Part shown: positions 26,316-35,200 of the stretch, piece after piece
Position numbering within the stretch: the stretch's first letter is position 1
How the letters are laid out: each line of letters opens with the position of its first letter
From: CAYJHC01 sp964369465
GTDB taxonomy: Bacteria > Bacillota > Clostridia > Peptostreptococcales > Anaerovoracaceae
Reading direction: 5' to 3'
NCBI GenBank assembly: GCA_964369465.1
Contig: CAYJEX010000011.1
Coordinates: 1-57,743, forward strand
Length of the DNA: 57,743 nucleotides
The notes under the pieces: model-generated
What the model saw: the letters and a program-made list of their open reading frames with translations, nothing else
Database searches by the model: none
What the model was told of the DNA's origin: nothing
Position numbers and translations under genes: made by a program

Positions 26316-27233
26316 CTATTGCAACTTGTCGGTGGATAAAAGTTTTACGAGTACAGCTTTTTGTGCGTGAAGTCTGTTTTCAGCTTCTTCAAAAATGTAA
26401 TCTGCATGCTCTTCAAATACGGCTTCAGATATTTCTTCATTTTTATGTGCAGGCAGACAATGCTGAACTATTGCATCGGGCTTAGCAACTTTTAGTAGCT
26501 CGTGATTAATTTGATAGTTTTTGAATGCCTTTTTTCTTTGATTCATTTCGGCTTCCTGACCCATAGACGACCATACATCTGTAAATAAAACATCGGCATC
26601 TTTGGCAGCTTCATATATATCAGTTGTTAATGTAAAATTATCGTACTGTTTTGCAAATTCTAAAGTGGCTTCATTAGGTTCGTATCCTACAGGGCAAGCA
26701 ATGCTCACATCCATCCCTACTAATAGGCCACCTGTAATTAAAGAGTTTGCCATATTGTTACCGTCGCCTATATACGTCATTTTGAGTCCTTCTAATTTTC
26801 CTTTAAATTCTCTTACGGTCATGAAATCTGCTAAAACTTGACAAGGGTGTGCACGTTCGGTAAGTCCATTAATTATTGGTACGTTGGCAAATTCTGCAAG
26901 TTCTTCCACATCATTATGGTTGTTAGCTCTTATCATGATACAGTCTAGGTATCTTCCTATTGCTCTCGCGGTATCTTTCATTGACTCGCCTCTAGAAATT
27001 TGCAAGTCGTTAGCAGAGAGATTCAAACCATATCCTCCTAGTTGATATACTCCTGTTTCAAATGAAATTCTTGTTCTAGTAGAATGTTTTTGAAAGATAA
27101 GTCCTACAGTTTTGTTTTTTAGAACATCGCAGTGCTTTCCTTTTTTCAAATCGCTTTTTAGCTTATCTGCCAAATCCAATATATCTATAATTTCTTCTTT
27201 TGATAAATCTACCATTTTTAACAAGTGTTTCAT
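26316..27233 (-). CDS. argF: Ornithine carbamoyltransferase
   Basis: The enzyme joins carbamoyl phosphate and ornithine to give citrulline, or runs in reverse in arginine fermentation. The 305-residue protein carries the carbamoyl-phosphate motif STRTR (KHSTRTRISFE), the HPCQ motif (RAHPCQVLADFMT), the ornithine loop region (DVWSSMGQE) and HCLPAHK near the end. The frame extends upstream, but a perfect GGAGG seven bases before the ATG at 27233 sets the start. It stands alone with its own promoter. No carbamate kinase or arginine deiminase is in the window, so biosynthesis and catabolism cannot be separated. Confidence 0.93.
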   Translation of the reverse strand: MKHLLKMVDLSKEEIIDILDLADKLKSDLKKGKHCDVLKNKTVGLIFQKHSTRTRISFETGVYQLGGYGLNLSANDLQISRGESMKDTARAIGRYLDCIMIRANNHNDVEELAEFANVPIINGLTERAHPCQVLADFMTVREFKGKLEGLKMTYIGDGNNMANSLITGGLLVGMDVSIACPVGYEPNEATLEFAKQYDNFTLTTDIYEAAKDADVLFTDVWSSMGQEAEMNQRKKAFKNYQINHELLKVAKPDAIVQHCLPAHKNEEISEAVFEEHADYIFEEAENRLHAQKAVLVKLLSTDKLQ

Positions 27234-27271
27234 AATTACCTCCATAACAAATTTCAATCTACTTTGTTATA

Positions 27272-27300
27272 ATTATACACAAATATGAATAAATTTACAA
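27272..27300 (-). promoter_or_regulatory. Promoter of argF
   Basis: Read on the minus strand, TTGTAA (27300-27295) and TATAAT (27277-27272) are 17 bases apart, about 39 bases upstream of the argF start. Confidence 0.65.
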
Positions 27301-27472
27301 TACTTTTGAAAAAAAATGACATATTTTTTCAAAAAAAATTAAGTCAAAAATTAAGAAACATAAAAAACCACTTTAAGACGGAGCAAGTAGCTATTATGAT
27401 GATTTTTCAATTTAGATAATTTGGAGCGAATTTGTTTGAATAAACAGATGATATTAGCATTTACATGGTAAT

Positions 27473-28519
27473 TTAAAAGAAAATTTCTCCTTTTGCTAAG
27501 ATGATTGAATTCCCGCCAACTCGAATAGTTACAGAATGAGAAGAGCGTAACGAAGCTTGGGAAGTTTCATTCGAAGATTTTTTTTGTGTGGCTAATTTGT
27601 AATTGGGATAAGGGTGATCAAGAGTTAGTTGAGTAAAAATGCAGGATGGCCTATTCATTTCTCTTCCTTGTATAAAGGTGCATTTTGTTGTATGGCCAGC
27701 GTGAATGTCGATTATATTGTTTAAGTATAAGTAGTAAGTTAATGCGCCATTTGCTGTTCCGGTTGCTGCTTCTTCTGGGATATCATATAGAGGAGCAAAA
27801 TTTCTGCAAAAAAATGTTGGTTCTAAAGTTCTTTTTATGGTTTCGATTTTGGAATCTTTGGTAAATTTTGATTGGGGCGTGTTGTTCAGTGCAAAAGCAT
27901 GTACTCCAACAACATTGTATTTTCTGGAAAGTTCTGTAAGTGCAGTAAAATCGGGACTTATATTTGTAAGATCTTCTGCAGAATTTACAGGAAGGATTAT
28001 ATCTGGAAGTCCTGTAGAAATTATTGAGGGGTATAATGTCGAGGGTGTTTCTGACGATTTAGCGTCACGAGGTATTAAGATTGGGTTATAACTTAATCCC
28101 ATTACATTATATAGCTCGTTTAGCGAATTCGAGTCACAAATTGTATTCAGATGTGTTGGGGTGGACATATCCATCAAAACTTTATCTTCTGATACTTCCA
28201 CATTCAATTCTCCGCTCAGTGTCACTATTTTATAATTTTTTGATTTTGAAATAAATTTTGCATCGAGCAAAGCCGAAAAGGTTGCTATTGTAGCATGACC
28301 ACAAAGGTCAACTTCTGAGTTGGGCGTAAAGTATCTAATGTGAAAAGTGTTTTCGTCAATTACTTTGACGAAAGCAGTTTCTGAATATTTCAATTCTGCT
28401 GAAGTTTTTATCATTATTTCCTTTGATGGAAAAATATCTTCTTTGCCGATAATTACTACTCCTGCAGGGTTTCCGCCGAATAATTTGTCTGCAAATGCAT
28501 CAACTATATAAAATTTCAT
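27473..28519 (-). CDS. PhzF-family isomerase/epimerase-like protein
   Basis: PhzF-fold proteins are cofactor-free isomerases or epimerases, most with unknown substrates. The 348-residue protein shows the family start (FYIVDAFADKLFGGNPAGVV), the catalytic Glu in SETAFV and the second-domain motifs LCGHATIA and AATGTANGALTYYL. It is longer than a typical PhzF (about 260-300 residues); extra sequence lies in the middle (about 120-165) and at the C terminus. I chose the ATG at 28519 because an AAAGGA site precedes it. It diverges from the M20 hydrolase gene. The substrate cannot be predicted. Confidence 0.85.
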   Translation of the reverse strand: MKFYIVDAFADKLFGGNPAGVVIIGKEDIFPSKEIMIKTSAELKYSETAFVKVIDENTFHIRYFTPNSEVDLCGHATIATFSALLDAKFISKSKNYKIVTLSGELNVEVSEDKVLMDMSTPTHLNTICDSNSLNELYNVMGLSYNPILIPRDAKSSETPSTLYPSIISTGLPDIILPVNSAEDLTNISPDFTALTELSRKYNVVGVHAFALNNTPQSKFTKDSKIETIKRTLEPTFFCRNFAPLYDIPEEAATGTANGALTYYLYLNNIIDIHAGHTTKCTFIQGREMNRPSCIFTQLTLDHPYPNYKLATQKKSSNETSQASLRSSHSVTIRVGGNSIILAKGEIFF

Positions 28520-28700
28520 ATATATTCCTTTCGTGGTAATTTTCAAGAAAAAAATGTTTCGTTTATTACATTGTAGTATAATATAATAAATAGAGCAATA
28601 ACAAGTAATTTATTAAAGAAAGGAAAATAATTCAAAACAAAGCGGATCTAATAAATGACAGACATTAAAATGTGTGTGTGTAGAATTATAAGAAAAAAAT

Positions 28701-29864
28701 ATGATCGAGAACTTAAAACAAGAAATATTCAAGTCAATAAATGACAACAAAGATAAAGCCATTAACTTAAATGATTATCTGGCAGACAATCCTGAATTAT
28801 CAACTAAAGAGTATTTGGCATCTAAAAAAATTGTAGAAATGTTAAGAGAAGAGGGATATAAAGTAGAGTTTCCATTTTGTAATTTAGAGACAGCTTTTAA
28901 AGCACAATATGGTGACGGTTCAAAATTGAGAAATGTTGCAATAATGGTTGAATATGATGCTCTTCCTGAGATAGGACATGCGTGTGGGCACTGTACTAGT
29001 GCGGCAATAAGCATTCTTGCGGGGTTGTCACTTAAGGAACTCGAAGAAGAACTAGATGCAAATATACAAATAATTGGAACTCCAAATGAAGAAGCTGGTG
29101 GGTATAAATTAGATTTAATCAAGGCAGGGGCGTTTGATAAATGTGATATGGCAATCATGATACATTTATATGGTGAAAATTTGATTTCGCCAAATGCATA
29201 TGCAATAAAAGGAGCAACATACGCATTTAAGGGAGTGCCGGCACACGCCGCATCATCGCCTTGGGAAGGCAAAAATGCACTTAATGGAGTGCAACTTATG
29301 TTTCATGCTATAGATATGTTAAGACAACATGTAAAACCAGATGTAAAGATACATGGAGTTGTTAGGGACGGTGGATTGGCTCCAAATATTGTTCCTGAAA
29401 ATGCATCTGCGGAATTCTTTTTTAGATCAATGGATAAAGATTATCTAGACTTAATGATGGAAAAAATAGATGATTGCGCAAAAGGAGCTGCTATTGCCAC
29501 ACAGACGACATATGAAAAACATAACGGAGACATAATGTTTTATAATCTAAAGAAAAACAAAACTGGAGAAGAAGTTCTGGCAGAAACATTTGAAGAACTG
29601 GGACTTGAAGAGGGAGATACATCAAGGCCTTTTGGCTCAACAGATGCAGGGAATGTAAGTTTTGTTTGTCCTACTTTTCATCCTACAATACAAATTTCAA
29701 AATCCAACCCGCAAATACATACAAGGGAATTTGAATCTCTTGTTAAAAGCAAAGAGGCACATGAAGCAATTGTAGTAGGAGCAAAAGTTCTGGCACTACA
29801 AATTTTAAAAGTATTTACAAGTGATGAAATTTTTAAATCGATGCAAGAAGATTTCAAAAAATAA
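28701..29864 (+). CDS. M20-family amidohydrolase/aminoacylase
   Basis: The protein hydrolyses an amide bond using metal ions in the cytoplasm. Its 387 residues show the M20 fold: metal ligands in IGHACGHCTSAA (about residues 92-103), catalytic NEEAGG (about 131), and a lid/dimerisation domain beginning KGVPAHAASSPWEGKNAL. These features resemble AbgB/HipO-type amidohydrolases that act on N-acyl or p-aminobenzoyl-glutamate-like substrates. The exact substrate is unknown. It precedes the EFR1-type protein gene by 14 bases, so the two are probably co-transcribed. No strong ribosome site is visible before this ATG. Confidence 0.85.
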   Translation: MIENLKQEIFKSINDNKDKAINLNDYLADNPELSTKEYLASKKIVEMLREEGYKVEFPFCNLETAFKAQYGDGSKLRNVAIMVEYDALPEIGHACGHCTSAAISILAGLSLKELEEELDANIQIIGTPNEEAGGYKLDLIKAGAFDKCDMAIMIHLYGENLISPNAYAIKGATYAFKGVPAHAASSPWEGKNALNGVQLMFHAIDMLRQHVKPDVKIHGVVRDGGLAPNIVPENASAEFFFRSMDKDYLDLMMEKIDDCAKGAAIATQTTYEKHNGDIMFYNLKKNKTGEEVLAETFEELGLEEGDTSRPFGSTDAGNVSFVCPTFHPTIQISKSNPQIHTREFESLVKSKEAHEAIVVGAKVLALQILKVFTSDEIFKSMQEDFKK

Positions 29865-29878
29865 GAGGGAAGATAACT

Positions 29879-30616
29879 ATGATATTTTATTTTACTGGAA
29901 CAGGCAATTCGAAGTGGATTGCAGAAGAAATTGGCGAAAAAACCAAAGAAAAAACACATGATATAATCAAGACAGAAATGACAAATGAGTTAATAGCTGA
30001 AATTAAAGAATCTGAATATGTAGGATTGGTGTTTCCAATATATGCATGGGGAACTCCAAAACCTATGATTGAATTCATTGAAAAGCTACCACAAATAAAA
30101 GGTTTCACATTTGCAATTTGCACCTGCGGGGCAGATTGCGGGTTTGCCGCAAAGAAGTTAAACAAGTTGATACCAATAAATGCTTCTTTCTCTGTCGTAA
30201 TGCCGTCTAATTGGGTGGTTGGGTATGATATAGAAAGCGATGAAATAATTAAACGAAAAATAAAAATTGCAAAGAAAAAAATAGAGAGTATAAGCAAACA
30301 TATTATATCTAAAAAAGAAATTTACAATGTCAAAGAGGGTTCTATGAGCGCTCTTAAATCGAGTATTGTAAATTGGGGCTTTAATAATTTCATGAATAAT
30401 CCAAAAAAATATTATGCAACAGATGATTGCATATCTTGTGGAGTATGTCAATTTGTCTGTCCTGCTAGGACGATAACTATTGAACAAGGGAAACCTGTTT
30501 GGGGCAATAAATGTTATCAATGTATGGCATGTATTAACAGGTGCCCGCAAAAAGCAATTCAATATGGCAAAAAAACAGTGAATAGAAAAAGATATTACAT
30601 CGATGAATGGAAATAA
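29879..30616 (+). CDS. EFR1-type flavodoxin-ferredoxin fusion
   Basis: The 245-residue protein combines an N-terminal flavodoxin-like domain with an FMN phosphate loop (YFTGTGNSKWIA, residues about 4-15) and a C-terminal ferredoxin domain with two 4Fe-4S motifs (CISCGVCQFVCP and CYQCMACINRCP). This architecture is the EFR1 family, which moves electrons between unknown partners in anaerobes. It lies directly after the M20 hydrolase. A GC-rich hairpin without a T-run follows, then the promoter of the CofE-like gene. Confidence 0.88.
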   Translation: MIFYFTGTGNSKWIAEEIGEKTKEKTHDIIKTEMTNELIAEIKESEYVGLVFPIYAWGTPKPMIEFIEKLPQIKGFTFAICTCGADCGFAAKKLNKLIPINASFSVVMPSNWVVGYDIESDEIIKRKIKIAKKKIESISKHIISKKEIYNVKEGSMSALKSSIVNWGFNNFMNNPKKYYATDDCISCGVCQFVCPARTITIEQGKPVWGNKCYQCMACINRCPQKAIQYGKKTVNRKRYYIDEWK

Positions 30617-30625
30617 CAAAGAGAT

Positions 30626-30647
30626 AGAGAGCCATAAAAGGCTCTCT
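30626..30647 (+). terminator. Hairpin after the EFR1-type gene, weak terminator
   Basis: A perfect 8-bp stem (AGAGAGCC/GGCTCTCT) has a six-base loop 10 bases after the stop codon. It is not followed by a T-run, so termination or mRNA end protection are both possible. Confidence 0.5.
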
Positions 30648-30757
30648 ACTGAATTAAATACAACATTAAATTCAAGGTTTGCATTTGCTTTGTAAATTTT
30701 GAAAATTCTCTTTTAATTTTCCTTAGCTGTCCGATTTGCTTTTACATCTAAAATGTA

Positions 30758-30786
30758 TTGAATTTTTTTACAGAAAGAAGTATAAT
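30758..30786 (+). promoter_or_regulatory. Promoter of the CofE-like gene
   Basis: TTGAAT at 30758-30763 and TATAAT at 30781-30786 are exactly 17 bases apart, about 40 bases upstream of the start codon. Confidence 0.7.
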
Positions 30787-30827
30787 AATGTGTTGTGTTA
30801 TTCTTAGAGTTCAAAGGAGGATACTAG

Positions 30828-32018
30828 ATGGAAAGAAGAGTAGGAACTGTTGTTAGAGGAATGAGAGCGCCGATTGTAAGAGAAGGTGACGATATTGAAA
30901 AAATCGTGACGGATGTTATTTTGGATGCTGAAAAAGCGGGCGAATTCAAAATTTCAGATAGAGATATTATAGCTATTACAGAAGCTGTAGTTGCTAGGAC
31001 TCAAGGGAATTATGGCACAACAGATCAAATTGGTACTGAAATAAAAACGAAACTGGGAGGAAACCATATTGGAGTAATTTTCCCTATACTCAGTAGAAAT
31101 AGATTTGCTATTTGTCTTAGAGGTATTGCTAAGGGTGCAAAAAAAATTACTCTTATGTTTGCTTATCCAAGTGATGAAGTTGGTAACCATCTAATAGATA
31201 TGGACTTGATAGATAAAAAAGGAGTTAATCCTTACAGTGATGTTTTGACTTACGATGAATTTGTTTCGAAATTTGGACATCCTATACATCCTTTTACGCA
31301 TATCGACTATGTGGAGTATTACAAAGAATTAATTGAAGAAGAGGGAGCGGAAGTTGAAATTATTTTTGCAAATAACCCTGCAGCAATACTAAAATTTGTT
31401 GATAAAGTTATTACATGTGATACGCATACAAGAGAAAGAAGTAAAAGACTTCTTAGAGAAGGTGGTGCGAAAGTAGTTCTTGGAATGGATGATATCCTGA
31501 ATAAAAGCGTTGATGGAAGTGGATATAATACTAAGTATGGTATCTTGGGTTCAAACAAAGCAACAGAAACATTAGTAAAACTTTTCCCTAATGACTGTAC
31601 ACCATTATGCGAGAATATACAAAAGAAGATAAAAGAAGCAACAGGTAAAACTGTTGAAGTTATGGTATATGGTGATGGAGCATTTAAAGATCCCGTTGGG
31701 AAAATTTGGGAACTTGCAGATCCAGTAGTATCGCCTGGATATACACAAGGCTTAGAAGGTTTGCCTAATGAAGTGAAAATAAAATATTTGGCTGATAATG
31801 ATTTTTCACATTTAAGCGGAGACGAACTTAAAGCTGCAATATCTAAATATATAGAAGATAAAGATGCAGACCTTATGGGCAACATGGTATCACAAGGGAC
31901 AACGCCTAGAAGACTTACTGATTTAATTGGTTCGCTTTGTGATTTGACGTCAGGAAGCGGAGATAAAGGAACTCCTATAGTGTTTATACAAGGATACTTC
32001 GATAACTATACGAAGTAA
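30828..32018 (+). CDS. CofE-like (coenzyme F420-0:L-glutamate ligase family) protein
   Basis: The 396-residue protein resembles the F420-0:gamma-glutamyl ligase (CofE) family: VVRGMRAPIVREGDDIEKIV at the start, then SDRDIIAITEAVVARTQGN, and a conserved middle with VITCDTHTRERSKRLLREGG. In archaea and actinobacteria the enzyme adds glutamates to F420. No other F420 gene is present, and Clostridia generally lack this cofactor. This long form is widespread in Firmicutes and probably glutamylates something else. It has its own promoter and terminator, so it is monocistronic. The biochemical role is unknown. Confidence 0.8.
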   Translation: MERRVGTVVRGMRAPIVREGDDIEKIVTDVILDAEKAGEFKISDRDIIAITEAVVARTQGNYGTTDQIGTEIKTKLGGNHIGVIFPILSRNRFAICLRGIAKGAKKITLMFAYPSDEVGNHLIDMDLIDKKGVNPYSDVLTYDEFVSKFGHPIHPFTHIDYVEYYKELIEEEGAEVEIIFANNPAAILKFVDKVITCDTHTRERSKRLLREGGAKVVLGMDDILNKSVDGSGYNTKYGILGSNKATETLVKLFPNDCTPLCENIQKKIKEATGKTVEVMVYGDGAFKDPVGKIWELADPVVSPGYTQGLEGLPNEVKIKYLADNDFSHLSGDELKAAISKYIEDKDADLMGNMVSQGTTPRRLTDLIGSLCDLTSGSGDKGTPIVFIQGYFDNYTK

Positions 32019-32049
32019 GTGATTCCAGAAAATAGAATTTAAATATCTC

Positions 32050-32092
32050 AAAAACCCTTTTTGTTATGATGTGTTAGCAAAGAGGGTTTTTG
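32050..32092 (+). terminator. Rho-independent terminator of the CofE-like gene
   Basis: AAAACCCTTTTTG (32051-32063) pairs with CAAAGAGGGTTTT (32078-32090), with one mismatch, and the T-run continues to 32091. Confidence 0.85.
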
Positions 32093-32260
32093 AATTTTGG
32101 TGGGGAGCGGAGCATATCGTTTATTTTCTGAAAATATATAAATTTATCCTGTTGCAAAATGGAGAATTTCAATTGAAATATAAATGGCTATATGGTATAT
32201 TTAATGAGAGCCCATATGCTCACTTTTATTAGAATATTAACAAAAAAACGGAGAACAAAA

Positions 32261-35200
32261 ATGTATAAAAAAAATAAAATAAAATGCATATGTTTTGTAT
32301 TACTAGCTGTAATGATTTTTGTTTCTCTAACAGAATTTGCTGTATATGCAGAAACAAAAACTATTAAGATAGGATACGTTCCAAATTACGGTGTTATTAA
32401 TGAGTATCATACACAAGGCGATGAAGGATTTGGATACGAATTTTTTGAGGAAATATCTAAATATACCGATTATACATTTTTATACATTCCTGTTGAATGG
32501 GATGAAGGGTTAGAAAAATTAGAAACAGGGGAGATAGATATATTTGGCCCAGTAGATATGAATTATGCGAGAGCTATATCTTATGATTATTTATCGCCTT
32601 CATTTGGATATGAAGATATTGTTTTATATTCTCATGAAGATAAAGGATATTATTATCAAGACACAGAAAGTTTCAGCAATTCAATTATCGGGGCGTATGA
32701 AGACATAGATTATTTGCCACAGCTTGAGGCTTATGCTAGAGAAAACGACTTCGAATACGAAATAAAGTATTATGAAATGGAGGAACTTCAAAATGCAATA
32801 GATAGTGGCGAAGTAGACCTTGTTATGGCAAGCAATCAATTTGATTTAGGAAACACTGTAATTGTAGATAGAATAGGGCAAGAAGAATTCTTTTATATGA
32901 CTACAAAAGGGAATTACGAATTATCTGAAGAGATTGAAAAAGCTGTGGAAATAATTTACCAAGAAGACCCGTATTTTGTGCTTAAGTTGCAGCTTGAATA
33001 TTTTAATGATGATCTTGCAAAAGAGGGGATTACAAAAGAAGAACATGAAACGCTTTCGCAAAAAGAATTTTATACAGTTGGGTATAATGTTAATCATAAA
33101 CCTTTTACATACACAAACAGTTATGGTAATGCAGATGGCCATGGAGTTGATATCATGCGAGAAATCGCAAAACAACTTGATATAAAAATCAGATTTGTTC
33201 CACTTCATGATGGGGAGAATATAGACGAGCAAACACTTGACATGCACCTATGTATCATGAACTGTAGTGGAACAAAAGTTGGTCGAACTGTCGAACCATA
33301 TTCTATTGAGCAAATGGTACTGCTTCGAAATAATTCTATTGAATATCAAGATATGAAGTCTATAGCTTCAATTGATTATGAAGCTATAGATATAGAATTT
33401 CATGGTGGAAAAGATAATGATATAAAATTAATTAAAACTAGAAGCATGGAAAGCACACAAGAACTTCTTTTTGAAGGTGAAGTTGATGCGATTCTAACTT
33501 CTTCTAGAATTGCAAACTCTATTTTAAATTTTTCAAATGTTGAAAAATACGATATTGATTACACAGAAATAAGTGTACCTCTTTCAATTACCATTTCAGA
33601 TGATCTTCCACAGGAGGTATTTTTGGCTGTCGATAAGACGGTTCAGAATTTAGATGATGAATTTGTGAATGGGGTAATTGCTGATAATATTTCAGAAGTT
33701 CAAAATGAAATAGAAACAAGTCAAATATTTTACAGATATAGATTCCAAATTATAAGTGGTGTTTTGGCATTAATTGGAATTGTTCTTCTCGTGTTTGTAT
33801 TGCAAATGAAGCAGAAACAAAATGCGATTAGGGACATACTCGAAATTGACAAACTTACAGGTTTTAGGACAAAATTGAAGTTTGAGGAGGAAGTGAACAG
33901 AATACTTAAGACGGCAAAACCATCAGAGTATATGATACTGACTATAGATATTGACAATTTCAAAAGTGTTAATAACGAGTTTGGATACGCTACAGGAGAT
34001 ACATTGCTGAAAATATTTTTCGAAAAAGTTTATGAATGTTTTGGTAAAGATGTTATTTTAGCAAGATCAAGTGGCGACATATTGATTGCATTTTTAAAGA
34101 ACACGTTTAATGGAGAATCAATTTGCGGAAAGGAAAAATGCGATTTTTGCTTACAGAACAGTATCAGAGACGGCATGGAAGAATCGATACTTGTCTCTTT
34201 AAGCCGAGGAGTTTACGTTATTGAAAATCCGGAAGAAAATATTGATTACATGATAGATTGTGCTCATGTTGCACGATTGGATGGGAAAAAGTTACTTGGA
34301 TCAAAACTTACAGTTTTCACAGAAGAAATGAGAAAGCGCTTGCACTTCCAAAATTCTATCGTTTCGCAAATCGAGATGGCACTAAAAAACAAAGAACTTT
34401 CTTTTGAGATACAACCTAAATATAATTTGAATGATAACAGAATAGTAGGAGCTGAAACTCTTATTAGATGGAATAAAGAAGATGGAGAAACTATGTATCC
34501 TAAAGATTTTATTCCAATACTAGAGGCGAATGGGTATGTTAAAGAAATAGATTTATTTGTTTTTGAAGAAGTTTGTAAATTAATTCATAATTCAGAGTTT
34601 GAATTGCCAAAAATATCTGTAAATATTTCAACGATAACTGTAAATATGGAAGATGTTGTAAAAAAATATATGGATATTATTAATAAATATAAAAATGTCC
34701 AAGCATCACAAATAGAGCTTGAAATAACAGAAACAGCGTATGAAAAGAATTTCACGACGATTAATGAAACGATGAAGCAATTTAAAATGAAGGGATTTTT
34801 AATAGCGGTTGATGATTTTGGAATAGGTTTTTCGACTTTGAGTAGATTGGCTAACATGGATATTGATACACTTAAGATTGATAGAAGTCTAGTAGGTGAA
34901 AAAATCACTGATAAAAATTATGCAATACTAGAGAGCATAATATACATGTCAAAAAAACTAGGATTAAAATCGGTAGCAGAAGGAATAGAGACAGAGGAGC
35001 AGAAAAACACTATGTCGTTATTGGGATGTGACACAGGACAAGGATATTATTTTGCGAAACCAATGGACATGAAAGAATTTCTTTTACTGATGAAAAAGAA
35101 TAACAATTATAGCTTTGATTCTGCTGCTTCCAACTTAGTTGAAATATTTGGTTTTGAAAAAATGCAACTTCTGGCATTCGATAAAATGGCTTCAGGAATA

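Noticed and set aside
31319..31885. Minus-strand open frame of 188 codons
   Set aside because: It is fully antisense to the CofE-like gene. It shows no start signal and no recognisable domain.
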